Shown here: piece after piece, positions 8,427 to 15,743 of the stretch | How the letters are laid out: each line of letters opens with the position of its first letter | Numbering within the stretch: the first letter of the stretch is position 1 | NCBI GenBank assembly: GCA_017399225.1 | Contig: JAFQEB010000043.1 | Span: 1-57,705, forward strand | From: Clostridia bacterium | GTDB taxonomy: Bacteria; Bacillota_A; Clostridia; Christensenellales; Aristaeellaceae | Direction of reading: 5' to 3' | DNA length: 57,705 bases | The notes under the pieces: model-generated | What the model saw: only the letters and a program-made list of their open reading frames with translations | What the model was told of the DNA's origin: nothing | Databases searched by the model: none | Program-made: the position numbers and the translations under genes

Positions 8427-8442
8427 ATGAAAGCGCTTTCCA
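8427..8442. promoter_or_regulatory. CcpA-type cre site upstream of pfkA
   Basis: ATGAAAGCGCTTTCCA contains the perfect palindrome GAAAGCGCTTTC (8429-8440) and fits the catabolite-responsive element TGWAANCGNTNWCA with one mismatch. It lies directly against the pfkA -35 box. Confidence 0.55.
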
Positions 8443-8445
8443 CTC

Positions 8446-8474
8446 TTGTATCCTTTGGAAGGTTGTGCTATACT
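8446..8474 (+). promoter_or_regulatory. Promoter of pfkA
   Basis: -35 TTGTAT (8446-8451), 17-base spacer, -10 TATACT (8469-8474). The poor -35 next to a cre-like site suggests an activated promoter. A further inverted repeat GTTTTCG/CGAAAAC lies at 8401-8419. Confidence 0.6.
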
Positions 8475-8567
8475 GATAAATGGCCAGTTATGGCGTGCGT
8501 GCATGAACCGCGCAGCCACTGACATCATAGATATTGCTGTGACAGACAGAGAAGGAGCGATTCTTCC

Positions 8568-9677
8568 ATGAAAAAGATTGCGATCATCACCTCCGGCGGC
8601 GACGCCCCGGGTATGAATGCGGCGATCACCGCTGTGGTGAAGGCCGCTGCCCGCCGCGGCATTGAGTGCATCGGCATCAAGCGTGGCTTCAATGGTCTGC
8701 TGACCATCTCCAAGGACAATCAGAAGGATCTGAAGCACTTCGACCTGGAGACCGTGCTGGACAACGCGGACCGTCCCGGCACCCAACTGCGTACCGCCCG
8801 CTGCGACGACTTCCGCAAGCCCGAGTTCCAGAAGAAGGGCGCTGACACCCTGCGCGAGCTGGGCGTGGACGCTGTGGTCGTTATCGGCGGCGACGGCTCT
8901 TTCCAGGGCGCGCTGCGTCTGGTGGAGCAGGGCATCCCCTGCGTGGGCATCCCCGGCACCATCGACAACGACCTGGCCTACACCGAGATGACCCTGGGCT
9001 ACGAGACGGCCGTGCAGGTCTGCACCGAGGCCATCCGCGATATCCGTGCCACCTCCCGCAGCCACAACCGTCCCCATGTGGTGGAGTGCATGGGCCGTCA
9101 CTGCGGCGACATTGCCCTGAAGGCCGCCTGCGCCACCGGCGCCGAGATCGTGCTGGTGCCTGAGGTTCGCTGGAACATCGAGACCGTGGCCCAGCGCCTG
9201 TGCTACCAGATCCGCAAGGAAAACCCCCGCGCCACCATCGTCATCGCCGAGGGCTGCTGGGATTCCATGGAGCCCTTCGACGCCTATTCCTACCTGAATC
9301 CCCGCGGCAAGAAGTTCCGCGAGGACGACAAGATCAACGCCAGCTTCCTGGCATCCATCCTGCAGCGCAAGTGCATTGATATCCTTGGCCTGAACGAAGG
9401 CTCTCCCGACCGTTATCACGACGAGGGCGACGAGCTGGCTGTGCGTTCCACCGTGGTGGGCTACACCCAGCGCGGCCGTATGCCCGTGGCCAAGGACAGC
9501 GCCTTTGCCTTTGAGGCCGGCCATCTGGCGGTTTCCCTGCTGTGCAAGGGCTACACCGGCCAGGCCATCGGCGTGCGTCACGGTCAGGTCTTCCACATGG
9601 ACATGGCCGACGCCCTTCGCGAGAAGCGCACCTTCCGTCATGACCTGTACGACCTGGTCAACGATATCCGCGACTGA
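8568..9677 (+). CDS. pfkA: ATP-dependent 6-phosphofructokinase
   Basis: Phosphorylates fructose 6-phosphate to fructose 1,6-bisphosphate. The 369-residue protein starts MKKIAIITSGGDAPGMNAAI and has GGDGSFQGA and PGTIDNDLA. The glycines in GGDGS and PGTIDND, rather than Asp and Lys, point to ATP and not pyrophosphate as donor. TSRSHNRPHVVECMGRHCGD and VLGYTQRG-like segments complete the sugar-phosphate site. It is about 50 residues longer than the E. coli enzyme, as in some clostridial forms. The gene is monocistronic, with a cre site and promoter upstream and a strong terminator downstream, and likely responds to carbon status. Confidence 0.96.
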   Translation: MKKIAIITSGGDAPGMNAAITAVVKAAARRGIECIGIKRGFNGLLTISKDNQKDLKHFDLETVLDNADRPGTQLRTARCDDFRKPEFQKKGADTLRELGVDAVVVIGGDGSFQGALRLVEQGIPCVGIPGTIDNDLAYTEMTLGYETAVQVCTEAIRDIRATSRSHNRPHVVECMGRHCGDIALKAACATGAEIVLVPEVRWNIETVAQRLCYQIRKENPRATIVIAEGCWDSMEPFDAYSYLNPRGKKFREDDKINASFLASILQRKCIDILGLNEGSPDRYHDEGDELAVRSTVVGYTQRGRMPVAKDSAFAFEAGHLAVSLLCKGYTGQAIGVRHGQVFHMDMADALREKRTFRHDLYDLVNDIRD

Positions 9678-9722
9678 ACGGCGTGACGCTGCCCAAAGGC
9701 AGAAACCAGAACAGCATCACCG

Positions 9723-9759
9723 GGACGGCTGCCCTCAGCGGGGCGGTCGTCCTTTTTTT
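9723..9759 (+). terminator. Terminator of pfkA
   Basis: A 12-base-pair stem (GGACGGCTGCCC pairing with 9741-9752, two G-U pairs) with a short loop, followed by seven T. Confidence 0.85.
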
Positions 9760-9818
9760 CTGTATGCAGAGGGCAGGCATTGACCGCAAAAATCCCCCTT
9801 CAGAATTCTGAATTTCGG

Positions 9819-9848
9819 TTGACAATGCCCGTTTCTTCCAGTTATAAT
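9819..9848 (+). promoter_or_regulatory. Promoter of the sodium-pump subunit operon
   Basis: Full consensus -35 TTGACA (9819-9824), 18-base spacer, -10 TATAAT (9843-9848). Predicted start near 9855, exactly where the structured leader begins. Confidence 0.85.
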
Positions 9849-9854
9849 GGAATA

Positions 9855-10013
9855 CGTTGCCTGAGGGAGTAATCGGCGCATATCCGCGTATGTGCGCAGC
9901 AGCATCGTCAAGTCGGCGAATGAAGAACACCCGGTGCTGTTTGAAATGATGAGACTCATGGACGGTGATCGGCGCCTGCTGGCGGCGATGGCTGCCCATG
10001 TTTTTCTTATTTT
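9855..10013 (+). promoter_or_regulatory. Riboswitch-like leader resembling yybP-ykoY, with terminator switch
   Basis: The leader carries GAGGGAGTA (9863-9871), close to the yybP-ykoY GGGGAGTAG loop. A hairpin follows (GCGCATA/TATGTGC, 9876-9894), then CAGCATCGTCA (9899-9910) and CCGGTGCTGTTTGA (9931-9944), which match the second conserved element of that manganese riboswitch. The first bases CGTTGCC (9855-9861) can pair with GGCGATG (9984-9990). That same segment forms part of a terminator GGCGGC-GATG-GCTGCC (9981-9996) followed by a T-rich tract (10001-10013). The two folds exclude each other, as in an ON switch. The class assignment is from memory of the consensus and needs a covariance search. 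Confidence 0.55.
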
Positions 10014-10080
10014 ACGGCTGCTCTGCAGGAAGCGGCGGAACGCGGCTGCCAATACCAATCTGAGAGAGAGGAAATAGAAC

Positions 10081-11319
10081 ATGGATTTTGCTGAGATCAT
10101 CCGTGAGCTGTTTGACGGCGTGTTTCAGCTCATGTCGGTGGACGGCCTCAAGACCCTGGTGATGTTCGCCATCGCCGGTATCCTGATCGCCTTGGCCATC
10201 GTGAAGGACTACGAGCCCACGCTGCTGCTGCCCATCGGCTTTGGCTGCATCCTGGCCAACCTGCCCACGGTCTTCGACATCGTCTCCAAGACTGATGCGC
10301 CCTCCGTGCTGGGCGAGGCGGGCTTCCTGTCGGTGCTCTTTAACGCCGGCATCGCCAACGAGCTCTTCCCCGTGCTCATCTTCATCGCGGTCGGCGCGAT
10401 GATCGACTTCTCCCCCCTGCTGAAGGATCCTTCCACCATCTTCTTCGGCGCTGCGGCCCAGTTCGGCATCTTCATGACCTTCCTGCTGGCGCTGGTGCTG
10501 CTGCCCTTCCTGCCGGATCTGTTCCCGGCGGTGGAGAGCCTGCAGGCCCTGCGTGACGACAGCATGGTGATGAAGCTCGCCTCCGCCATCGGCATCATTG
10601 GCGCGGCGGACGGCCCCACCACCCTGTATGTGGCCAACTACTTCAAGCTTGAGCAGTACATGGCCCCCATCTCCGTGGCGGCCTACAGCTACATGGCGCT
10701 GGTGCCTGTGATCCAGCCCCCGGTCATCCGTGCCCTCACCTCCCGCGAGGAGCGCATGATCCGCATGGATTACCAGGAGGAGCGCTGCTCCAAGACCACG
10801 CTGATCCTCTTCCCCATCATCGTTACCATCGTCGCGGGCATCATCGTGCCCATGAGCGCGCCCCTGGTCGGCTCCCTCATGTTCGGCAACCTGATCCGCG
10901 AGTGCGGCGTGCTGGAGCGCCTGAGCAAGACCGCGCAGAACGAGCTGGCCAACCTGGTCACGATCGTCCTGGGCATCACCATCGGCGGTACCATGGTGGC
11001 CGAGAACTTCCTGCGTCTGGAGACCATCCTGATCCTGGTGCTGGGCCTGTTCGCCTTCGTGTTTGACACCGCCGGCGGCGTGCTGTTCGCCAAGATCCTC
11101 AACATCTTCCGCAAGAAGAAGATCAACCCCATGGTCGGTGCGGCAGGTATCTCCGCTTTCCCCATGTCCTCCCGCGTCATCGCCAAGATGGCCCTGAAGG
11201 AGGATCCCTCCAACTTCATCCTCATGCAGTCCACCTCCGCCAACGTGTCCGGTCAGCTGGGCTCCATCGTGGCGGGCGGCATGGTGATCACCCTGGTGTC
11301 CATGCTGCTGGGCGCGTAA
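10081..11319 (+). CDS. oadB: Sodium ion-translocating decarboxylase, beta subunit
   Basis: An integral membrane protein of 412 residues and about ten helices, of the OadB/GcdB/MmdB family, which couples decarboxylation of a carboxybiotin partner to Na+ export. The conserved functional loop IGIIGAADGPTTLYVANYF holds the essential Asp, and NLIRECGVLERLS and SAFPMSSRV are typical of the family's C-terminal half. Its start has GAGAGAGGAAA upstream. The gamma-like gene follows after 20 bases. No biotin carrier or carboxyltransferase (alpha) subunit is in this window, so the substrate (oxaloacetate, malonyl-, methylmalonyl- or glutaconyl-CoA) cannot be told. The upstream leader suggests ion-responsive control. 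Confidence 0.9.
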   Translation: MDFAEIIRELFDGVFQLMSVDGLKTLVMFAIAGILIALAIVKDYEPTLLLPIGFGCILANLPTVFDIVSKTDAPSVLGEAGFLSVLFNAGIANELFPVLIFIAVGAMIDFSPLLKDPSTIFFGAAAQFGIFMTFLLALVLLPFLPDLFPAVESLQALRDDSMVMKLASAIGIIGAADGPTTLYVANYFKLEQYMAPISVAAYSYMALVPVIQPPVIRALTSREERMIRMDYQEERCSKTTLILFPIIVTIVAGIIVPMSAPLVGSLMFGNLIRECGVLERLSKTAQNELANLVTIVLGITIGGTMVAENFLRLETILILVLGLFAFVFDTAGGVLFAKILNIFRKKKINPMVGAAGISAFPMSSRVIAKMALKEDPSNFILMQSTSANVSGQLGSIVAGGMVITLVSMLLGA

Positions 11320-11339
11320 TCAGAAAGGAGAGAACGACA

Positions 11340-11717
11340 ATGAAGAAGCTGATTTCCCTTCTGATGATGCTCCTGCTGGTGATGACCTGCGCCTTTGCCC
11401 TGGCTGAGGACAATGCGGGTGCTGAGCCCACCGCCACTCCCGTTCCTGCGGATGTCGCTGCTGAGACTGCTGAGTCCGCTGAGCCCACTGAGGAGGACGA
11501 GATCGCGAAGCTGCAGGCTGAGATCGAAACCCTCAAGGCCCGTCTGGACGAGCTGACCGACGAGGACGAGGAGCTTGCCACCTACGGCACCAACTACCAT
11601 CCCGATAACCTCATCGTGGACGGCCTGCTGGTCACCGTCGTTGGTCTGGCTGGCGTGTTCCTGGTGCTGATCCTCTTCTTCCTGACCATCAAGTTCATGC
11701 ACAAGATGCTCAAGTAA
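11340..11717 (+). CDS. OadG-like gamma subunit of the sodium-pump decarboxylase
   Basis: A 125-residue protein with an N-terminal hydrophobic segment (LLMMLLLVMTCAFALA, signal peptide or helix), an acidic Ala/Pro/Glu-rich stretch, a short coiled-coil-like region (IAKLQAEIETLKARLDEL) and a C-terminal helix (LVTVVGLAGVFLVLILFFL) ending KFMHKMLK. OadG subunits are small single-helix proteins that assemble alpha and beta. The identification rests on the membrane topology and on the position right after oadB. Order beta-gamma without alpha is unusual. A strong terminator follows. Confidence 0.65.
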   Translation: MKKLISLLMMLLLVMTCAFALAEDNAGAEPTATPVPADVAAETAESAEPTEEDEIAKLQAEIETLKARLDELTDEDEELATYGTNYHPDNLIVDGLLVTVVGLAGVFLVLILFFLTIKFMHKMLK

Positions 11718-11743
11718 GAGCGCTCTGCCAACGATGCAAACAG

Positions 11744-11771
11744 GCGCGTCCGCGTATGCGGACGCGCTTTT
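11744..11771 (+). terminator. Terminator of the oadB-oadG operon
   Basis: Perfect ten-base-pair stem GCGCGTCCGC / GCGGACGCGC, loop GTAT, then TTTT. Confidence 0.9.
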
Positions 11772-11811
11772 GTGTGCAGCAGAAAAACAGCGGAGAATGA
11801 CGAAAAAACGC

Positions 11812-11840
11812 TTGCCATTTGAAGGAAACAGGCGTATAAT
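11812..11840 (+). promoter_or_regulatory. Promoter of the aromatic acid exporter gene
   Basis: -35 TTGCCA (11812-11817), 17-base spacer, -10 TATAAT (11835-11840). Confidence 0.7.
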
Positions 11841-11890
11841 AACCCGCGTTGCGAAAATAGGGTACAGATGACGAAAGGACAGGAAGCGTC

Positions 11891-12508
11891 ATGACGAATG
11901 ATTCCAACTATATGCACATTTCCCACGGCCCCTTCCATGTGGGCCAGCGGAGCATCAAAACAGCGGTCGCTGCGACGCTGTGCGCGCTGCCGTACCTGCT
12001 CTTCGGCGCGGATCCCTCCTTTGCCTGCATCGGCGCGATCTTCGGCCTGGGCAGCGATATGTCCATGTCCAAGCTCAATGGCGGCAACCGCTTCTTCGGC
12101 ACGGTGATCGGCGGCTTCATCGGCATTTTCCTCTACCGCCTGTATCTGCTGATCGTCCCGGAGGGCGGCCGTACCCTGTGGCAGCTGGCCCTGCTGTTCG
12201 TCGGCGTGGTGGTGCTGATCATGTGCTGCCAGCTGTTCAAGTGGCCCGGCGGCATCCAGCCCGGCGGCGTGGTGCTGTGCATCGTGCTGTTCCAGAAGAA
12301 CCCCGATATCTACCTGGAGTACTCCGTCATGCGCATGATCGACACCGGCGTGGGCGTGGCCTGTGCGCTGCTGGTCAACTGGTATTTCACCCGCCCGCGG
12401 GTGGAGCGCATCCTGACCCGGCTGCACATCCCGCATAATGCCGATGGCAGCGTGTTCATCTTCAAGCGGGATGAAGAAAAGGCTGCTGACGAAACCAAAT
12501 CTGCATAA
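11891..12508 (+). CDS. Aromatic acid exporter family (FUSC/ArAE-type) membrane protein
   Basis: A 205-residue membrane protein with about five helices. The segment VGQRSIKTAVAATLCALPYLLFGADPSFACIGAIFGLG resembles the N-terminal membrane half of the ArAE_1 family (formerly DUF939), whose members are predicted efflux proteins. It lacks the large cytoplasmic C-terminal domain of full-length family members and ends in a short charged tail. It has its own promoter and terminator. Substrate unknown. Confidence 0.75.
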   Translation: MTNDSNYMHISHGPFHVGQRSIKTAVAATLCALPYLLFGADPSFACIGAIFGLGSDMSMSKLNGGNRFFGTVIGGFIGIFLYRLYLLIVPEGGRTLWQLALLFVGVVVLIMCCQLFKWPGGIQPGGVVLCIVLFQKNPDIYLEYSVMRMIDTGVGVACALLVNWYFTRPRVERILTRLHIPHNADGSVFIFKRDEEKAADETKSA

Positions 12509-12512
12509 GAAA

Positions 12513-12548
12513 ACGGCACTGCGAGTCGATTGCAGTGCCGTTCTTTTA
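12513..12548. terminator. Bidirectional terminator between convergent genes
   Basis: Stem ACGGCACTGC / GCAGTGCCGT with nine-base loop. TTCTTTT follows on plus and TTTTCTTATG on minus, so it serves both the exporter and the VOC gene. Confidence 0.85.
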
Positions 12549-12950
12549 TGCTTCTTCCTCCGGCGTCCAACAGTCGGCGGGTTTGTGCTGGGGCAGCGAC
12601 AGGAACCAACGCACGCCAAAGGGATCGCACACGATGGCTGCCCAGGGGCTCCAGGGCAACTCACAGGGGGGAAGCTCCACCCGCCCGTCAGCGCGCAGCA
12701 GGTTAAATGCGTGTTCAAGCTCGGCGCGGGTATGAAAGCTGACGCCCAGCTCAATGGGTTGCTTGTCCGTGTAGGTGTCCTGCCTGGCCTCTACGACAGA
12801 GCAGAAGGGTTCTTCGTTTTTGCTCAGCTCAGCGTGAAAATACGTGCCGTCCTTGTTCAGTATATGATAGCCAAGCTCCAGCCCAAAGGCCTCCCGATAC
12901 AGCGCAAGGGCCCTGGGGCTGTTCTTCACATAGATGCCAATGCCGATCAT
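12546..12950 (-). CDS. VOC-superfamily (glyoxalase/bleomycin-resistance-like) protein
   Basis: A 134-residue protein starting MIGIGIYVKNSPRALALYREAFGLELGYH, the first beta-alpha-beta unit of the vicinal oxygen chelate fold. The second unit ends in WAAIVCDPFGVRWFLSLPQ, similar to the PhnB/glyoxalase-like subgroup. His and Glu candidates for metal binding exist (YFHAEL, VELPPCE) but are not diagnostic. The reaction is unknown. The gene has GGAGGAAATC before its ATG. Confidence 0.85.
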   Translation of the reverse strand: MIGIGIYVKNSPRALALYREAFGLELGYHILNKDGTYFHAELSKNEEPFCSVVEARQDTYTDKQPIELGVSFHTRAELEHAFNLLRADGRVELPPCELPWSPWAAIVCDPFGVRWFLSLPQHKPADCWTPEEEA

Positions 12951-12973
12951 GATTTCCTCCTGCGGGTAGTGCG

Positions 12974-13005
12974 AAACGCCAGACTGTGCAGCCAGTCTGG
13001 CGTTT
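12974..13005. terminator. Terminator after nrdD
   Basis: Perfect 13-base-pair stem AAACGCCAGACTG / CAGTCTGGCGTTT with a six-base loop. The tail is short on both strands, so efficiency is uncertain. Confidence 0.6.
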
Positions 13006-13019
13006 CTGTAATGCTTGAA

Positions 13020-15350
13020 TTACTTGGTGCCGTGCTTCACGCGGTCCTTCTCTTCAGCGCGCTTGGCGTTGTTGAAGCGGTCCAGCGTGCCGACCAGGTA
13101 GCCGGTGATGCGGCGGATGCGCTCGAAGCGGCGGTTGCCGTCGTCCTCGGTGCGGCCGCAGTGGGGGCAGCTGTCGCCGATGATGCCGTTGTAGCCGCAG
13201 ACGGGGTCGCGGTCGACGGGGTGGTTGATGGAGCCGTAGCCGATGCCCTTGTCGTGCATGAAGCGGACGATCTTCTCAAAGGCGTCCAGGTTCTGCAGGG
13301 GATCGCCGTCCATTTCCACGTAGGAGATGTGGCCGGCGTTGGTCAGGGCGTGGTAGGGCGCCTCGGTAGACAGCTTGTGGAAGGCGGAGCACTGGTAGTA
13401 CACCGGCACATGGAAGGAGTTGGTGTAGTAATCGCGGGTGGTAACGCCGTCGATGGCGCCGTAACGCTCGCGGTCCATGCGGATGAAGCGGCCGGACAGA
13501 CCCTCGGCGGGGGTGGCGATCAGGGTGTAGTTCATGCCGGTCTCAGCGGACTTGCGATCCGTGAAGGCGCGCATTGCGCCGATGATGCGCAGGCCCAGCT
13601 CCTGGCTTTCGGGGCTCTCGCCGTGGTGCTTGCCGGTCAGGGCCTTCAGGGCCTCGGCCAGGCCGATGAAGCCGATGGTCAGCGTGCCGTGCTTGAGCAC
13701 CTCGCCGACCTCGTCCTCCCAGCCCAGGTTCTCGGAGTCGATCCACACGCCCTCGCCCATCAGGAAGGGGAAGTTCTTGACCTTCTTCTTGCTGATGATG
13801 GCGAAGCGCTCGTCCAGCTGATCCACGACCAGCTGCATCTTCTGCTCCAGCTCCTGGAAGAACCAGTCGATATCGCCGTTTGCGCGGATGGCCAGACGGG
13901 GCAGGTTGATGGAGGTGAAGCTCAGGTTGCCGCGGCGGGGCGCGATCTCGCGCTCGCGGTCATAGGCGTTGCCCATCACGCGGGTACGGCAGCCCATGTA
14001 GGAGATCTCCGTCTCCGGATGACCTTCCTTGTAGTACTGCAGGTTGTAGGGCGCATCGATGAAGGAGAAGTTGGGGAAGAGGCGCTTGGCGCTGGTCTTG
14101 ATGGCCAGGCGGTACAGGTCGTAGTTCGGCTCGCCCTCGTTGAAGTTGACGCCGGACTTGACGCGGAAGATCTGGATGGGGAAGATGGGGGTCTCGCCGC
14201 CGCCCAGACCGGCCTCGGTGGCCAGCAGCACGTTCTTCATCACCAGACGGCCCTCGGGGGAGGTGTCCATGCCGTAGTTGATGGAGGAGAAGGGCACCTG
14301 CGCGCCGGCGCGGCTGTTCATGGTGTTCAGGTTGTGGATGAGGGCCTCCATGGCCTGATAGGTGGCCTTGTCGGTCTCCTGCTCGGAGCGGCGCTGGGCA
14401 AAGTCCATGATGCGGTCAGCAAGATTGCCATCCAGGCCGAGCTCGGTCAGCGCAGCCTTCACGGAGGCACGGTTTTCCGGCTGCTCCTGCAGGGTGGGGG
14501 CCAGATCCTTTTCCTTCAGCGCGTCGATGATCTTCTCGGCCTGCCCGTCGGGATCCTCCACGCCGGAGAGCAGCTCCAGCGCGCGGGCCAGGTTCAGGCG
14601 GTAGCGCTTGATGAAGGTCTTCTTGACACCGGGGGCCATGCCGTAGTCAAAGTCCACGATGGCCTGACCGCCGTGCTGGTCATTCTGGTTCGCCTGGATG
14701 GCGATGCAGGCCAGCGCCGCATAGGAGGTGATGTCCATCGGCTCGCGCAGATAGCCGTGGCCGGTGGAGAAGCCGCCCTTGAACAGCGTCTTCAGCTCGA
14801 TCTGGCAGCAGGTGGTGGTCAGGGTGTAGAAGTCCAGGTCATGGATGTGGATATCGCCCTCGCGGTGCGCTTCGGCAAAGCGGGGATCCATCACATAGGT
14901 CTCATAGAACTGCTTCGCACCCTCGGAGCCGAACTTGAGCATGGAGCCCATGGCGGTGTCGCCGTTGATGTTGGCGTTCTCGCGCTTGATGTTGGAGTCG
15001 ATGGCGTCCTTGAACACGATCTCCTCGAAGGTGCGCATCAGGCGGGTGTTCATCTCACGGATGCGGCTGCGCTCGGCGCGGTAGAGGATGTAGGCCTTCG
15101 CGCTGCGGTGGAAGCCCTTCTCGATCAGCACGCGCTCGACGGTATCCTGCACCTGCTCAACGGTGGGGATGCCGGAAATGGTCTCATCGTTCTCCATCTT
15201 CTGCACGACGATGTCGGTCAGGATGGTGCTGGTCTCATGGCCCTTGGCGCTGCCGGAGGCCTGGAAGGCTGCGAAGATCGCATGTTCGATCTTGCTCTGG
15301 TCAAAGGCGACTTCACGGCCGTCGCGCTTACGGATGCTGACGATACTCAT
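13020..15350 (-). CDS. nrdD: Anaerobic ribonucleoside-triphosphate reductase (class III)
   Basis: Makes deoxyribonucleoside triphosphates in the absence of oxygen by glycyl-radical chemistry. From the ATG at 15350 (AGGAGGG upstream; the longer frame has no ribosome-binding site) the protein is 776 residues. It begins SIVSIRKRDGREVAFDQSKI, an ATP-cone. Towards the C-terminus a zinc region VCGYNGIIGDSCPHCG keeps three of the four usual cysteines, with an Asp where the first is expected. The glycyl-radical segment RRITGYLVGTLDRFNNAK places the radical at about Gly750. The activase NrdG is not adjacent. Two NrdR-like boxes lie between promoter and gene. Confidence 0.97.
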   Translation of the reverse strand: MSIVSIRKRDGREVAFDQSKIEHAIFAAFQASGSAKGHETSTILTDIVVQKMENDETISGIPTVEQVQDTVERVLIEKGFHRSAKAYILYRAERSRIREMNTRLMRTFEEIVFKDAIDSNIKRENANINGDTAMGSMLKFGSEGAKQFYETYVMDPRFAEAHREGDIHIHDLDFYTLTTTCCQIELKTLFKGGFSTGHGYLREPMDITSYAALACIAIQANQNDQHGGQAIVDFDYGMAPGVKKTFIKRYRLNLARALELLSGVEDPDGQAEKIIDALKEKDLAPTLQEQPENRASVKAALTELGLDGNLADRIMDFAQRRSEQETDKATYQAMEALIHNLNTMNSRAGAQVPFSSINYGMDTSPEGRLVMKNVLLATEAGLGGGETPIFPIQIFRVKSGVNFNEGEPNYDLYRLAIKTSAKRLFPNFSFIDAPYNLQYYKEGHPETEISYMGCRTRVMGNAYDREREIAPRRGNLSFTSINLPRLAIRANGDIDWFFQELEQKMQLVVDQLDERFAIISKKKVKNFPFLMGEGVWIDSENLGWEDEVGEVLKHGTLTIGFIGLAEALKALTGKHHGESPESQELGLRIIGAMRAFTDRKSAETGMNYTLIATPAEGLSGRFIRMDRERYGAIDGVTTRDYYTNSFHVPVYYQCSAFHKLSTEAPYHALTNAGHISYVEMDGDPLQNLDAFEKIVRFMHDKGIGYGSINHPVDRDPVCGYNGIIGDSCPHCGRTEDDGNRRFERIRRITGYLVGTLDRFNNAKRAEEKDRVKHGTK

Positions 15351-15474
15351 CTGTATTTCCCTCCTGAAGTGCGCTGCGAAGCAGATGGCCCTGATCCCTC
15401 CGGGTGGGCCGCAGAGGCTCACGGAGGCTCTTTTGAGGCTCTGTGAGCGCGTTTTGTACGCTGCTGCGTCAGTT

Positions 15475-15519
15475 ACACAAATTGTGTTTCGCTATAAGAT
15501 ACTTAACAATATCTTGTGT
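15475..15519. promoter_or_regulatory. Tandem NrdR-like boxes upstream of nrdD
   Basis: TAACAATATCTTGTGT (15504-15519) matches 14 of 16 positions of the NrdR box ACACWATATMTWGTGT. A second palindrome ACACAAATTGTGT (15475-15487) keeps both half-sites with a shortened centre. Their centres are about 31 bases apart, three helical turns, as is usual for paired NrdR boxes. Confidence 0.6.
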
Positions 15520-15540
15520 GCCTTGTCGGCTGCGATTGCC

Positions 15541-15570
15541 ATCATAGCACCTGTTCGCGTCTCTTGTAAA
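15541..15570 (-). promoter_or_regulatory. Promoter of nrdD
   Basis: Reverse strand: -35 TTTACA (15565-15570), 18-base spacer, -10 TATGAT (15541-15546). The NrdR-like boxes are just downstream of the predicted start. The stretch 15571-15710 shows nothing I recognise. Confidence 0.5.
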
Positions 15571-15710
15571 TGGCTTATCTGGTAGAATTCTTTCACATCA
15601 TCCTCAACCCCTTGTGTTTCCTGCATCACAGCAGGAAAATTTATTTTTTGACAGGCGAGAAGCGGCGAGGGGGGCGGAATTGGGAACGATGAGGGGGTTG
15701 AAAACATGAG

Positions 15711-15736
15711 AAAAGGCGTTCGCAAAAGCGAACGCC
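15711..15736 (-). terminator. Terminator of the Mrp-like operon
   Basis: Perfect stem GGCGTTCGC / GCGAACGCC with a four-base loop, followed on the minus strand by TTTTC, seven bases after the last stop codon. Confidence 0.85.
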
Positions 15737-15743
15737 TCTGTGT

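Noticed and set aside
8118..9641. 507-residue minus-strand frame opposite pfkA
   Set aside because: No recognisable domain; it also runs through the infC leader and promoter.
12438..15446. 1002-residue plus-strand open frame opposite nrdD
   Set aside because: Composition is typical of antisense frames in GC-rich genes; nrdD on the minus strand has motifs, a ribosome-binding site and a regulatory region.
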